In this document: positions 27,172 to 35,782 of the stretch, one piece after another | Numbering within the stretch: position 1 is the stretch's first letter | Layout: the number at the start of each line of letters is the position of its first letter | Source of the DNA: Microbacterium sp. | Lineage (GTDB): Bacteria; Actinomycetota; Actinomycetes; Actinomycetales; Microbacteriaceae | DNA length: 64,000 bases | Assembly (NCBI GenBank): GCA_019510305.1 | Contig: JAEKKN010000038.1 | Coordinates: 51,739 to 115,738, forward strand | Direction of reading: 5' to 3' | The notes under the pieces: model-generated | Told to the model about the DNA's origin: nothing | Database searches by the model: none | The model's input: the letters and a program-made list of their open reading frames with translations, nothing else | Position numbers and translations under genes: made by a program

Positions 27172-27366
27172 ATGCCGAAGCAGAAGACCCACTCGGGTGC
27201 TAAGAAGCGCTTCAAGATCACCGGCAGCGGCAAGCTGAAGAAGCAGCAGGCCGGAATGCGCCACAACCTCGAGCACAAGTCGAGCCGTCGTACCCGTCGC
27301 CTCAACCAGGACCAGGTGCTGTCGAAGGCTGACACCAAGGTCGCCAAGAAGCTTCTCGGTCGCTGA
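27172..27366 (+). CDS. rpmI: 50S ribosomal protein L35
   Basis: Small basic ribosomal protein of 64 aa, full length, starting [20 protein letters not shown] and ending KKLLGR, with the conserved [15 protein letters not shown]. It sits between infC and rplT in the universally conserved order. GGAAGAGAAG precedes the ATG. Confidence 0.97.
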   Translation: MPKQKTHSGAKKRFKITGSGKLKKQQAGMRHNLEHKSSRRTRRLNQDQVLSKADTKVAKKLLGR

Positions 27367-27398
27367 GCGCCCGAACGCACGAATAGGAACACAGGAAA

Positions 27399-27785
27399 AT
27401 GGCAAGAGTCAAGCGGGCGGTAAACGCTCACAAGAAGCGTCGGGTCATCCTCGAGCGCGCCTCCGGCTATCGCGGTCAGCGTTCGCGCCTCTACCGCAAG
27501 GCCAAAGAGCAGGTCATCCACTCCCTGGTCTACTCGTACCGGGACCGTCGCAAGCGCAAGGGCGACTTCCGCCGTCTCTGGATCCAGCGCATCAACGCCG
27601 CTGCCCGCCAGAACGGCATGACCTACAACCGCTTCATCCAGGGCCTGGGCCTCGCGGGTGTCACGGTCGACCGTCGTATGCTCGCTGACCTCGCGGTCAA
27701 CGACGCCGCCACCTTCACCACGCTGGTGGAGACGGCGAAGAAGGCTCTGCCTTCCGACGTCAACGCGCCGAAGTCGGCTGCGTAA
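27399..27785 (+). CDS. rplT: 50S ribosomal protein L20
   Basis: Primary-binding, assembly-essential protein of the large subunit, 128 aa. It starts [20 protein letters not shown] and has [18 protein letters not shown] and [22 protein letters not shown]. In several bacteria L20 represses its own operon by binding the leader. It is the last gene before a strong hairpin terminator. Confidence 0.97.
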   Translation: MARVKRAVNAHKKRRVILERASGYRGQRSRLYRKAKEQVIHSLVYSYRDRRKRKGDFRRLWIQRINAAARQNGMTYNRFIQGLGLAGVTVDRRMLADLAVNDAATFTTLVETAKKALPSDVNAPKSAA

Positions 27786-27793
27786 GCACCTCT

Positions 27794-28243
27794 TCACACA
27801 GGGCGCTCTCCTTCGGGAGGGCGCCCTGTCGCATGTCCGACGGGCGTCGAGCGGGACGTCTTGGCGAGCAGCGCGTCGGCGGCGGCCGCGACGATGACGG
27901 CCAGCGCGTAGACGACGAGGTCGCGCGGGTCGAAACCGGATCCGAGCACCAGGGCGGAGGGCGGGAAAGCCGCGGCCCAGACCTGCGGAAGGCCGGTCAA
28001 CTGGAGAAGCTCTACTCCTGTGCAGAACACAAGGGCGATCAGTGCCGGCCTCATCCCGGGGGAGCGCGGCAGCGCGAACGCCGCGAGCAGATAGATCAGC
28101 ACCGCATACAAGGCGTCGCCCGCGATGTCGCCGAGCAGTCCGCCGACGAACCGATGCACGAGCAGACCGGTGGCGACGACGAGGACGGCGAGACCCGCGA
28201 GCACTGTCCGGCGACGGGTCGCCACCGCTGGGGGAGAGGTCAT
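27794..28243 (-). CDS. DUF2809 membrane protein
   Basis: A small integral membrane protein (149 aa) with four or five hydrophobic helices. The conserved [26 protein letters not shown] and [16 protein letters not shown] pattern of DUF2809 is present, a family distantly like VanZ. The function is unknown. Its last ~12 codons encode the stem of the rplT terminator on the opposite strand, so this C-terminus is constrained by, or added over, the terminator. It is divergent from the trmH-like gene. Confidence 0.8.
   Translation of the reverse strand: MTSPPAVATRRRTVLAGLAVLVVATGLLVHRFVGGLLGDIAGDALYAVLIYLLAAFALPRSPGMRPALIALVFCTGVELLQLTGLPQVWAAAFPPSALVLGSGFDPRDLVVYALAVIVAAAADALLAKTSRSTPVGHATGRPPEGERPV
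27799..27828 (+). terminator. Hairpin terminator after rplT
   Basis: Thirteen-base-pair stem (CAGGGCGCTCTCC with its complement, one G-U) closed by a UUCG tetraloop. It lies inside the 3' end of the convergent DUF2809 gene. Confidence 0.85.
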
Positions 28244-28302
28244 TGAGGCACCCTACTCTGCAGGCGAGGACGAGGCTGGCAGGGAAAGCTCCTCGCTGTC
28301 CC

Positions 28303-28308
28303 TAGACT
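28303..28308 (+). promoter_or_regulatory. -10 box TAGACT of leaderless methyltransferase transcript
   Basis: Six nucleotides (GAGACC) separate TAGACT from GTG 28315, the spacing of leaderless actinobacterial promoters. Confidence 0.55.
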
Positions 28309-28314
28309 GAGACC

Positions 28315-29127
28315 GTGCTGGAGAACCCCCGGTCCCCCCGAGTCCGTGCCGTCGCCAAACTGACCAAGCGCAGTGCGCGCGCCGAGACCGGGCTGTACCT
28401 TCTCGAGGGCCCGCAGGCCGTCCGCGAGGCGCTGACGTACCGGGCGGATGCGATCGTCGAGCTGTTCGCGACGACGAATGGCTGGGAGAAGCACCCCGAC
28501 ATCCGGGCGAAGGCGGCGGATGCCGGCGTCGACGCCGTGCACGTGACCGACTACGTGCTGGGAGCGATGGCCGACACCGTCACGCCCCAGGGGCTCGTCG
28601 CAGTGGTCCGGCAGACCCCGACCGCGGTCCGCGAGGTGTTCGCCTCCGCCCCGCGTCTCGTGGCGATCTGCGAGGAGATCCGCGACCCCGGCAACCTCGG
28701 CACCATCATCCGCGCGGCCGATGCGGCGGGCGCCGATGCCGTCGTGCTCACGGGGCGCACGGTCGACCCCTACAACCCCAAGGTGGTGCGCGCCACGACG
28801 GGGTCGCTGTTCCACCTTCCCGTCTCTGTCGCGGCCGACCTCGGCGAGGTCATCGCGCACGCGCACGCTGCGGGACTGAACGTGCTCGCCGCCGATGTGA
28901 AGGGCGACGATCTGCTCGCGGCGCGCGCGGAAGGGGTCCTCGCGCAGCCGACCGCCTGGCTGTTCGGCAACGAGGCGCGGGGCCTGGAAGACGATGCGCT
29001 CGCGCTCGCAGACCATGTGCTGAAACTGCCGATCTTCGGACGGGCCGAGTCGCTGAACCTCGCGACGGCGGCGAGCGTGTGCCTGTATGAGAGCGCCTTC
29101 GCACAGCGTGCCGCGTCCGGGTCGTGA
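28315..29127 (+). CDS. TrmH/SpoU family RNA 2'-O-methyltransferase
   Basis: An S-adenosylmethionine-dependent rRNA or tRNA ribose methyltransferase with the trefoil-knot SPOUT fold. An N-terminal SpoU substrate-binding domain (RAVAKLTKRSARAETGLYLLEGPQAVREAL) is followed by motif 1 EEIRDPGNLGTIIRAADAAG, motif 2 WLFGNEARGL and motif 3 PIFGRAESLNLATAASVCLYE. The length of 270 aa is normal. This gene commonly lies between rplT and pheS in Actinobacteria. Here the two-component system and gluABCD sit between it and pheS. The exact target nucleotide is unknown. Confidence 0.92.
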   Translation: MLENPRSPRVRAVAKLTKRSARAETGLYLLEGPQAVREALTYRADAIVELFATTNGWEKHPDIRAKAADAGVDAVHVTDYVLGAMADTVTPQGLVAVVRQTPTAVREVFASAPRLVAICEEIRDPGNLGTIIRAADAAGADAVVLTGRTVDPYNPKVVRATTGSLFHLPVSVAADLGEVIAHAHAAGLNVLAADVKGDDLLAARAEGVLAQPTAWLFGNEARGLEDDALALADHVLKLPIFGRAESLNLATAASVCLYESAFAQRAASGS

Positions 29128-29232
29128 TGGACCGGTCATGAGCGCCCTCGCCCGGCTGGTACGGTAGATCCCCGGTAGCGCGCGGTGATGTCCGCCGCGC
29201 GAGGGGGCGCCGGCTGAAAAGGGGCAGGATCG

Positions 29233-29845
29233 ATGCGGATTCTGATAATCGAAGACGACGAGCGCGTCGCAGCGGCGCTCGACGCGTTCCTCGCGAGGTC
29301 GGGTTACGCGACCGAACGCGCGTCGGACGGAGCATCCGCCCTGCAGCTCCTCGACGCGCACACCGAGGTCGTCCTGCTGGATCTGGGTCTGCCTGATGTC
29401 GACGGCATCGACCTGTGCCGGCGCATCCGCGCGCGCTCCGACGTTCCGATCGTCGTCGTCACGGCGCGCAGTCAGGTCACTGAGCGGATCAAAGGGCTTC
29501 GCGCCGGTGCGGACGATTTCGTGGTCAAGCCCTACGACGTTCATGAACTCCTCGCACGGATCGAGGCCGTCACTCGGCGCTCGCGCCCCGTCCACACCGA
29601 AGCCGAGCGCGTCGTCGTGGTGTCCGGCGACGACGTGCGGATCGATCTCGTGGCGCGACGGCTGCTGGTCGGCGACGCGCCCGTCGACCTCACGCCGAAG
29701 GAGTTCGACATCGTTGCGGTGCTGGCACGGCATCCGGGAGTCGCGGTGCCGAAGGACCGTCTGATCCGCGAAGTGTGGAACACCGACTGGCGGGGTTTCA
29801 CGCACTCCCTCGAGGTGCACGTCGGCGCGACTCGTCGTCGTCTTC
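29233..29845 (+). pseudogene. OmpR-family response regulator, C-terminus lost at a junction
   Basis: The receiver domain is intact, with acidic pair D8/D9, phosphoacceptor D50 (VVLLDLGLPDVDG) and K99 (FVVKP). A linker and most of the winged helix follow (LTPKEFDIVAVLARHPGVAVPKD, then REVWNTDWRGFTHSLEVHV). Homology stops at about 29821. The expected recognition-helix end and wing (roughly RRKLG to GVGYRL, about 30 residues) are missing. The sequence instead passes directly into the first membrane helix of the histidine kinase, in another frame. The ORF continues to 30234 as meaningless overlap. Without the wing it should not bind DNA normally. A deletion of about 100-130 bp, or an assembly error, explains it. 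Confidence 0.75.
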
Positions 29846-29863
29846 CTGGTTCCGCTGATCGCC

Positions 29864-31198
29864 GTGCTGCTGGCCCTCGGCGGCGCGGCGGGCTGGAGCG
29901 CCGCGCGCAGCATCCAGCAGACCTTCTACACGCAGCAGCTCGGCGACCTCGGCTACTTCGTGACGACCGCACGACAGTCTCTTCTCGCGGGCAGCACTGC
30001 CGTGTTCGACGCCGAGGCCGCCCGCTTCCAGGAGGTGTACGGCACGCAGGTCGCGGTCTTCGATCTCTCGGGAGGAGTGTGGGCGGCGAGCGACATCGCG
30101 TCGTCCCGTCCGCTGTCCGAGACACAGGGCGAGCAGGTCGTTCAGGCTCTCTCCGGACGCCGTGCGGAGGTCCCCACGCCGGCGCAGCCTTGGGTCGTCG
30201 CGGACCTGTCGCTCGTCGAGCCCGTGTTCGATGACGGCGATGTGATCGGCGCGGTGATGATCTCGGCGACCGGCGAAGCGGCTCGCGTCGCCATCGCCAG
30301 GCAGGTTACGATCTTCGCCGTGATCGCCGTCGTGTCGATCGCTCTGGGAATAGGGCTGGTGTTCCAGCTCGCCCGATGGGTGCTGTCGCCCGTGCGCCGA
30401 CTCGATGAAGCGATGGTCGCGATCGAGCACGGCGCGATGGACGCTCGCGTCGACGTCGACACGGGACCGCCGGAACTGCGCCGGGCGACGCAGGTGTTCA
30501 ACGGCATGGCCGACGAGATCGAACGCGTGGTCGCGCGGCAGCAGGAATTCGCGGCCAACGCCTCGCACGAACTGCGAAATCCGCTCAACGCCCTTCTGCT
30601 GCGCGTCGAGTACCTCGCGACCGGCCTGGGTCCCGAGTGGGATGGGGACGTCGAGGAGACTCGGCAGGAGGGGCGGCGGATGACGGAGATACTGGAGACG
30701 CTTCTCGCCCTCACGCGAAGCGGGCGCGGCGATTCGACCTTCTCCGCCGTCGACCTCACGGCTCTCGCCGCGCGGCGCGCGGGTGCCTGGCGTGAGGTCG
30801 CGGCGCAGCGCGGAATCACGCTGAACGCCTACGGCGGCGACGCCGTGCTGAGCGTCACCGACCGCATGATCGTGGAGAGCGCTCTCGACGCCCTCATCGA
30901 CAATGCGGTGAAGTTCTCACCCGACGGCGGCGTCGTCGATCTCCGCGCAGCACGCGACGGCGTCGAGTGCAGCATCACCGTGAGAGACCACGGACCCGGC
31001 CTCACTCCGGATCAGGCCGTCCAGGCCGCCGATCGGTTCTGGCGGGGTGCGGACGGCGACGACGTGCCGGGCAGCGGTCTCGGACTCGCGATCGCGACGG
31101 ACCTCATGCGCTCGATCGGGGGAGACCTGCTGGTGTCTCCGGCGGACGGCGGAGGTCTGCAGGTGGCGCTGCGCCTGCGGGACGGACGCGCGGAATGA
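29864..31198 (+). CDS. Sensor histidine kinase, N-terminus disrupted
   Basis: Transmembrane kinase. An extracellular sensor domain (~residues 18-140) is followed by a second membrane helix (VTIFAVIAVVSIALGIGLVF), HAMP and HisKA with H235 (FAANASHELRNPL). The HATPase domain has N box DNAVKFS, G1 DHGPG and G2 GSGLGLAIA. The open frame begins upstream without a start codon: ARLVVVFLVPLIAVLLAL is in frame from about 29825 and is the natural helix 1, but its initiator was lost with the end of the response regulator gene. GTG 29864 inside that helix is the first possible start. The stop overlaps the TAXI gene start by 4 bp. Confidence 0.8.
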   Translation: MLLALGGAAGWSAARSIQQTFYTQQLGDLGYFVTTARQSLLAGSTAVFDAEAARFQEVYGTQVAVFDLSGGVWAASDIASSRPLSETQGEQVVQALSGRRAEVPTPAQPWVVADLSLVEPVFDDGDVIGAVMISATGEAARVAIARQVTIFAVIAVVSIALGIGLVFQLARWVLSPVRRLDEAMVAIEHGAMDARVDVDTGPPELRRATQVFNGMADEIERVVARQQEFAANASHELRNPLNALLLRVEYLATGLGPEWDGDVEETRQEGRRMTEILETLLALTRSGRGDSTFSAVDLTALAARRAGAWREVAAQRGITLNAYGGDAVLSVTDRMIVESALDALIDNAVKFSPDGGVVDLRAARDGVECSITVRDHGPGLTPDQAVQAADRFWRGADGDDVPGSGLGLAIATDLMRSIGGDLLVSPADGGGLQVALRLRDGRAE

Positions 31199-32157
31199 GG
31201 GCGACAGGGCGGAGGGTCGCGGCAGGGGCGCTGACGGTGATCGCGATGCTGGCCATGAGCGCCTGCGCGTCTCGCGCCGGCGAGTGGACGGATCAGACCT
31301 ACACGATCGCCGGAGGCAGCCCGACGGGCGTCTACTACGACTACGGCGGGCGGATCGCCGACACCATGTCGGAAGCGCTGGGCATCACGATGAAGGTGGA
31401 GCAGACCGCCGGGTCGCTCGACAATCTCCGCCGCGTCGGCACGGGGGAGGCGCTTCTCGGATTCGCGCAGGCAGATGCTGCGGCCGACGCCGAGATGGGG
31501 ACCGGAGCGTTCGACGAACCGCTTCCGATCGTCGCGATCGCGCGACTGTACGACGAGTACCTGCACGTGGTCGTGCGGGGAGACTCCGACATCGACTCGA
31601 TCACCGACCTCGCCGGAGCGACCGTGTCACTGGGCGCGCGCGATTCCGGCGTGAATGTGATCGCGACGCGGGTTCTCGACGCCGCGGGGGTCGACATCGC
31701 GACGGTCGACGATCCGCAGCTCGGTCTGAGCGATTCGATCGGCGCGATGCGTTCGGGGAGCATCGACGGCTTCTTCTGGGTGGGCGGACTGCCGACGCCG
31801 GGCATCGAGGAGCTCGCAGCGACCCAGCCCGTGCGGCTGCTGCCGATAGAGCGGACTTGGGTCACGGCGGTCAACGAACGGTACGCGAACGCCTATCGCA
31901 CCGCGGACCTCCCCGTCGGCACGTACGGACTGACCGAGAGCGCCCCGACCATGGCGGTCCCCAACTACCTCATCACCGCGTCATCCACACCCGATGCGGT
32001 CGTACGAGACGTCCTCTCCACCCTCTTCGACGCGCGTCAGCGGATCGCGACCCAGGTGCCGGCCGCTGCTCTGCTCGACCGACGACAGGCGATCTTCACG
32101 AGCCCTGTCGATCTGCATCCCGGGGCGGTCGGGTTCTATCGCGGGATGCGCGAGTGA
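31195..32157 (+). CDS. TAXI-family solute-binding lipoprotein
   Basis: A TRAP-associated extracytoplasmic immunogenic (TAXI) type binding protein of 320 aa. The lipoprotein signal ends in the lipobox MSACAS (Cys near residue 23). The family motif IAGGSPTGVYYDYGGRIAD is followed by VEQTAGSLDNLRRV and LGARDSGVNVIATRVLDAAGV. No TRAP membrane subunit (DctQM) is nearby. The gene is translationally coupled to the sensor kinase (ATGA overlap). It more likely presents a ligand to that kinase than to a transporter; this is inference. Ligands for the family include dicarboxylates and glutamate-like acids. Confidence 0.85.
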   Translation: MRATGRRVAAGALTVIAMLAMSACASRAGEWTDQTYTIAGGSPTGVYYDYGGRIADTMSEALGITMKVEQTAGSLDNLRRVGTGEALLGFAQADAAADAEMGTGAFDEPLPIVAIARLYDEYLHVVVRGDSDIDSITDLAGATVSLGARDSGVNVIATRVLDAAGVDIATVDDPQLGLSDSIGAMRSGSIDGFFWVGGLPTPGIEELAATQPVRLLPIERTWVTAVNERYANAYRTADLPVGTYGLTESAPTMAVPNYLITASSTPDAVVRDVLSTLFDARQRIATQVPAAALLDRRQAIFTSPVDLHPGAVGFYRGMRE

Positions 32158-32172
32158 GTGCCGGCGGTGAGT

Positions 32173-32194
32173 CTCAAGAAATCCTCAAGAAAGC
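32173..32194. promoter_or_regulatory. 11-bp direct repeats, candidate response-regulator site
   Basis: CTCAAGAAATC and CTCAAGAAAGC lie head to tail with an 11-bp period, followed by a partial third copy (CTCAGTCG). This is the layout of OmpR-type binding sites. It is downstream of the two-component/TAXI genes and upstream of gluA. The rest of 32158-32440 holds no gene. Confidence 0.45.
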
Positions 32195-32428
32195 CTCAGT
32201 CGTGTGCGCTGCTCTGCCAATCTGGGGTCGATCGCATCAGTGATCACACCGATCGGGTGCCAGCCTGACTGCGTCGTCCGGGGGCTGAGGACAGCAGTCA
32301 AGGCGACCCCACGGCCTGCTAGGGGCAGGACGTGGGGTGACCCGGTGGGATGTCAGCGTAGACGGATCGCCCTGTTACGAACGGGTAAATGTCGCAGGCG
32401 CGGCCTAGAAGCCCGCGAGCGACGTGGC

Positions 32429-32434
32429 TAGCTT
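32429..32434 (+). promoter_or_regulatory. -10 box TAGCTT of gluABCD
   Basis: TAGCTT lies six nucleotides before ATG 32441 with GGAGAG between, so the mRNA would be leaderless or nearly so. Confidence 0.5.
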
Positions 32435-32440
32435 GGAGAG

Positions 32441-33190
<750 letters not shown>

Positions 33191-33231
33191 ACTTTTCTGC
33201 CCTGCACACACAGCACACGAAGGAGACGCAC

Positions 33232-34149
33232 ATGCGACGCACACGGACACTGGCAGGAATCGGGATCGCGGCAGCAGCGCTGCTCGCGCTGACCGCCTGC
33301 AACAGCGGCACGCCGACCAGCACCGGCACCGGCGGCGGCACGGAGGAGGAGCCTTCGTCGAACAGCACGCCGTGGACGGTGCAGAAGGACGTCAAGATCG
33401 ACGGGAGCCCCACGTTCGACCGGATCTCGTCGAGCGGCACCATCAAGGTGGGCGTCAAGGAAGACCAGCCCGGTCTCGGCTACCTCGACCCGGTGACGAA
33501 CGAGCGCACCGGCTTCGACGTCGACATCGCCCGGTGGATGGCCGCATCACTCGGCGTCGACCCCGAGAAGATCGAGTTCCAGGCGATCGCCTCGGCGAAC
33601 CGCGAACAGGCGATCGTGAACGGCGACATCGACTACTACGTCGGCACCTACTCGATCAACGACAAGCGCAAGGAGCAGATCTCCTTCGCGGGTCCCTACT
33701 TCATCACCGGTCAGGGCCTTCTCGTCGCATCCGACAGCAAGATCAAGAGCGTCGACGACCTCGACTCCTCGACCACTGTCTGCTCGGCGACGGGATCGAC
33801 GCCGATCCAGAACATCAAGACGAACTACCCCGAGGTGCCGACCAAGGAGTACGACACGTACTCCAAGTGCGTCGAGGATCTGAAGAACGGACAGGTGGAT
33901 GCCGTCACCACCGATGAGGCGATCCTCATCGGCTACGCGGCACAGGCCCCCGACCAGATCAAGGTCGTCGGCGAGCCGTTCAGCGAAGAGCGCTACGGCA
34001 TCGGCATCGCGAAGGGCGACACTGCACTGGTGGAGTACTTCAACACGCAGCTGACCGACGGTGGCGACATCTGGCAGCAGATCTTCGACAACAACCTGGG
34101 CGCCTCCGGCGTCAAGGCGACCCAGCCGAAGGTCGACCCGGTCGGTTGA
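33232..34149 (+). CDS. gluB: Glutamate-binding lipoprotein of ABC transporter
   Basis: Extracytoplasmic binding protein of 305 aa. The lipoprotein signal peptide ends LLALTACNSG (lipid Cys near residue 23), followed by a Thr/Gly/Ser-rich linker. The family 3 SBP domain contains VGVKEDQPGLGYLDP, RTGFDVDIARWMA, FQAIASANREQAIVNGDIDYYVGTYS and VTTDEAIL. Five cysteines or fewer are present, including the STTVCSATGS and YSKCVED pair, which may form a disulfide. It lies 41 bp after gluA with GAAGGAG before its ATG. Confidence 0.92.
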   Translation: MRRTRTLAGIGIAAAALLALTACNSGTPTSTGTGGGTEEEPSSNSTPWTVQKDVKIDGSPTFDRISSSGTIKVGVKEDQPGLGYLDPVTNERTGFDVDIARWMAASLGVDPEKIEFQAIASANREQAIVNGDIDYYVGTYSINDKRKEQISFAGPYFITGQGLLVASDSKIKSVDDLDSSTTVCSATGSTPIQNIKTNYPEVPTKEYDTYSKCVEDLKNGQVDAVTTDEAILIGYAAQAPDQIKVVGEPFSEERYGIGIAKGDTALVEYFNTQLTDGGDIWQQIFDNNLGASGVKATQPKVDPVG

Positions 34150-34224
34150 CCCTGAGCGGGCGGCCGGAGATCCGGCCGCCCGCTGTCCGGCCTGCATCAG
34201 CATTCGAAATCGACAGGAGCAGCA

Positions 34225-34872
34225 GTGGGAGTCATCACCGACAACCTCGACCTCTGGGGCGAAGCACTCTGGGGAACCCTCGTGCTCTTCTTCGGCGGCG
34301 GTCTCATCGCCATCGTGCTCGGGCTGATCGTCGGCGCCGCGCGCGTGTCGCCGGTGCCGATCGCGCGGATCGTCGGCGGCGTGTACGTCAACTGGATCCG
34401 CAACACCCCCCTCACGCTGGTGATGTTCTTCTTCGCGTTCTGCCTGCCGATCCTGGTGGGGGAGCGGATGAACTACACGCTGCTCGCGGTCGTGGCGCTC
34501 GGCATCTACACGGCCACCTACGTGGCGGAGGCGCTGCGCGCAGGAATCAACACCGTTCCGATCGGCCAGGCTGAGGCGGCGAGGGCGATCGGGCTGAACT
34601 TCGGACAGGTGATGCGCTTCGTCGTGCTGCCTCAGGCGACGCGATCCGTGGTGCCCCCCATGATGAGTGTGCTGATCGCCCTGATGAAGAACACGACCGT
34701 CGCGGCCGGCTTCTCGGTCGTCAATCTCGGCACGATCCGTGCATCCCTCAGCGAAGTCGGTGAGAACGCACTCGTGGTGCTGCTCTGGGTCATGGTCGTC
34801 TTCGTGGCGCTCGTGCTGCTGCTCGGCTGGCTGCAGCGCTATCTCGAGAACAAGTGGAGGATCGCACGATGA
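34225..34872 (+). CDS. gluC: Glutamate ABC transporter permease
   Basis: HisM/GlnP-type permease (215 aa). Membrane helices are spread through the sequence. The EAA loop AEALRAGINTVPIGQAEAARAIGLNFGQ contacts the ATPase. The conserved ending VVLPQATRSVVPPMMSVLIALMKNTTVA follows. The start is GTG 34225 after GACAGGAGCA. The gene overlaps gluD by 4 bp, as expected for a permease heterodimer. Confidence 0.92.
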   Translation: MGVITDNLDLWGEALWGTLVLFFGGGLIAIVLGLIVGAARVSPVPIARIVGGVYVNWIRNTPLTLVMFFFAFCLPILVGERMNYTLLAVVALGIYTATYVAEALRAGINTVPIGQAEAARAIGLNFGQVMRFVVLPQATRSVVPPMMSVLIALMKNTTVAAGFSVVNLGTIRASLSEVGENALVVLLWVMVVFVALVLLLGWLQRYLENKWRIAR

Positions 34873-35771
34873 GCTCCGTACTCTTCGACGTCCCGGGCCC
34901 TAAGGCGATCGTCCGGAACCGGCTCATCGGCGTCCTCACCGTCGTCGTCGTGCTCGCAGTGCTCGCCTGGGTGGTGTGGCGCCTGTACGCGACCGGCCAG
35001 TTCACCGCCGCGAAATGGAACATCTTCACGTTCTCGACGGTCTGGGTCCGCTTCGGACAGGGACTGCTGAGCACACTAGGAGCTTTCGCTCTCGCCGGCG
35101 TCGGATCGATCGTCCTCGGCTTCCTGCTCGGCATCGGACGGCTGTCAGATCACGCCTGGGTGCGCGAGCCGGTCAGATGGATCATCGAGGTGCTGCGCGC
35201 GGTTCCCGTGCTCGTGCTGATGATGCTGCTGTACTACGGCCTGCCGGTCATCGGGGTGAAGGTGCCGCCCTACTTCGCCGTCGTGATCGCGCTGATCGTG
35301 TACAACGGCTCGGTGCTGGCCGAGGTGCTGCGCGCCGGTGTCGAGTCGCTGCCTCGCGGGCAGAAGGAAGCCGGTTACGCGATCGGCCTGCGCAAGAGCG
35401 GAGTGATGCGGCTGATCCTGTTGCCGCAGGCGGTCCGTGCCATGATGCCGGTGATCATCGCGCAGCTCGTCGTGGCGCTCAAGGACACCGCGCTCGGCTT
35501 CATCATCACTTATCAGGAGCTGCTGTTCGTCATCAACCAGATCGGCAACCAGGCGCCGTACGGGTCGCCGCTGATCCAGTCGGCCATGGTGGGCGGCACG
35601 ATGTACGTGGCGGTCTGCCTCGTGCTCTCCTACATCGCGTACCGGATGCAGCGTCGGGTGAAGCGCTCGCCGAAGACGCAGGCGCCGGTGGCGAACGTCG
35701 CGGCCGACGACGAAGCGACGCTCACCGAGGCGATCATCATGCAGAAGGGCAGTGGGCGCAGTCCCCGGTAG
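34869..35771 (+). CDS. gluD: Glutamate ABC transporter permease
   Basis: Second permease subunit (300 aa). It has a longer N-terminal helix than GluC, the EAA motif EVLRAGVESLPRGQKEAGYAIGLRKSG and the LPQAVRAMMPVIIAQLVVALKDTALG signature. The C-terminal cytosolic tail of about 40 residues is charged. ATG 34869 overlaps the gluC stop. The TAG stop codon at 35769-35771 forms part of the TAGACT -10 box of pheS. Confidence 0.92.
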   Translation: MSSVLFDVPGPKAIVRNRLIGVLTVVVVLAVLAWVVWRLYATGQFTAAKWNIFTFSTVWVRFGQGLLSTLGAFALAGVGSIVLGFLLGIGRLSDHAWVREPVRWIIEVLRAVPVLVLMMLLYYGLPVIGVKVPPYFAVVIALIVYNGSVLAEVLRAGVESLPRGQKEAGYAIGLRKSGVMRLILLPQAVRAMMPVIIAQLVVALKDTALGFIITYQELLFVINQIGNQAPYGSPLIQSAMVGGTMYVAVCLVLSYIAYRMQRRVKRSPKTQAPVANVAADDEATLTEAIIMQKGSGRSPR

Positions 35772-35774
35772 ACT
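35769..35774 (+). promoter_or_regulatory. -10 box TAGACT of pheST
   Basis: TAGACT overlaps the gluD stop and lies eight nucleotides before GTG 35783, giving a leaderless pheS message. Confidence 0.55.
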
Positions 35775-35782
35775 CGACTCTC

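Noticed and set aside
29846-30234. Response regulator ORF continuing to 30234
   Set aside because: After ~29821 the frame overlaps the kinase membrane and sensor domains in another frame and has no regulator homology.
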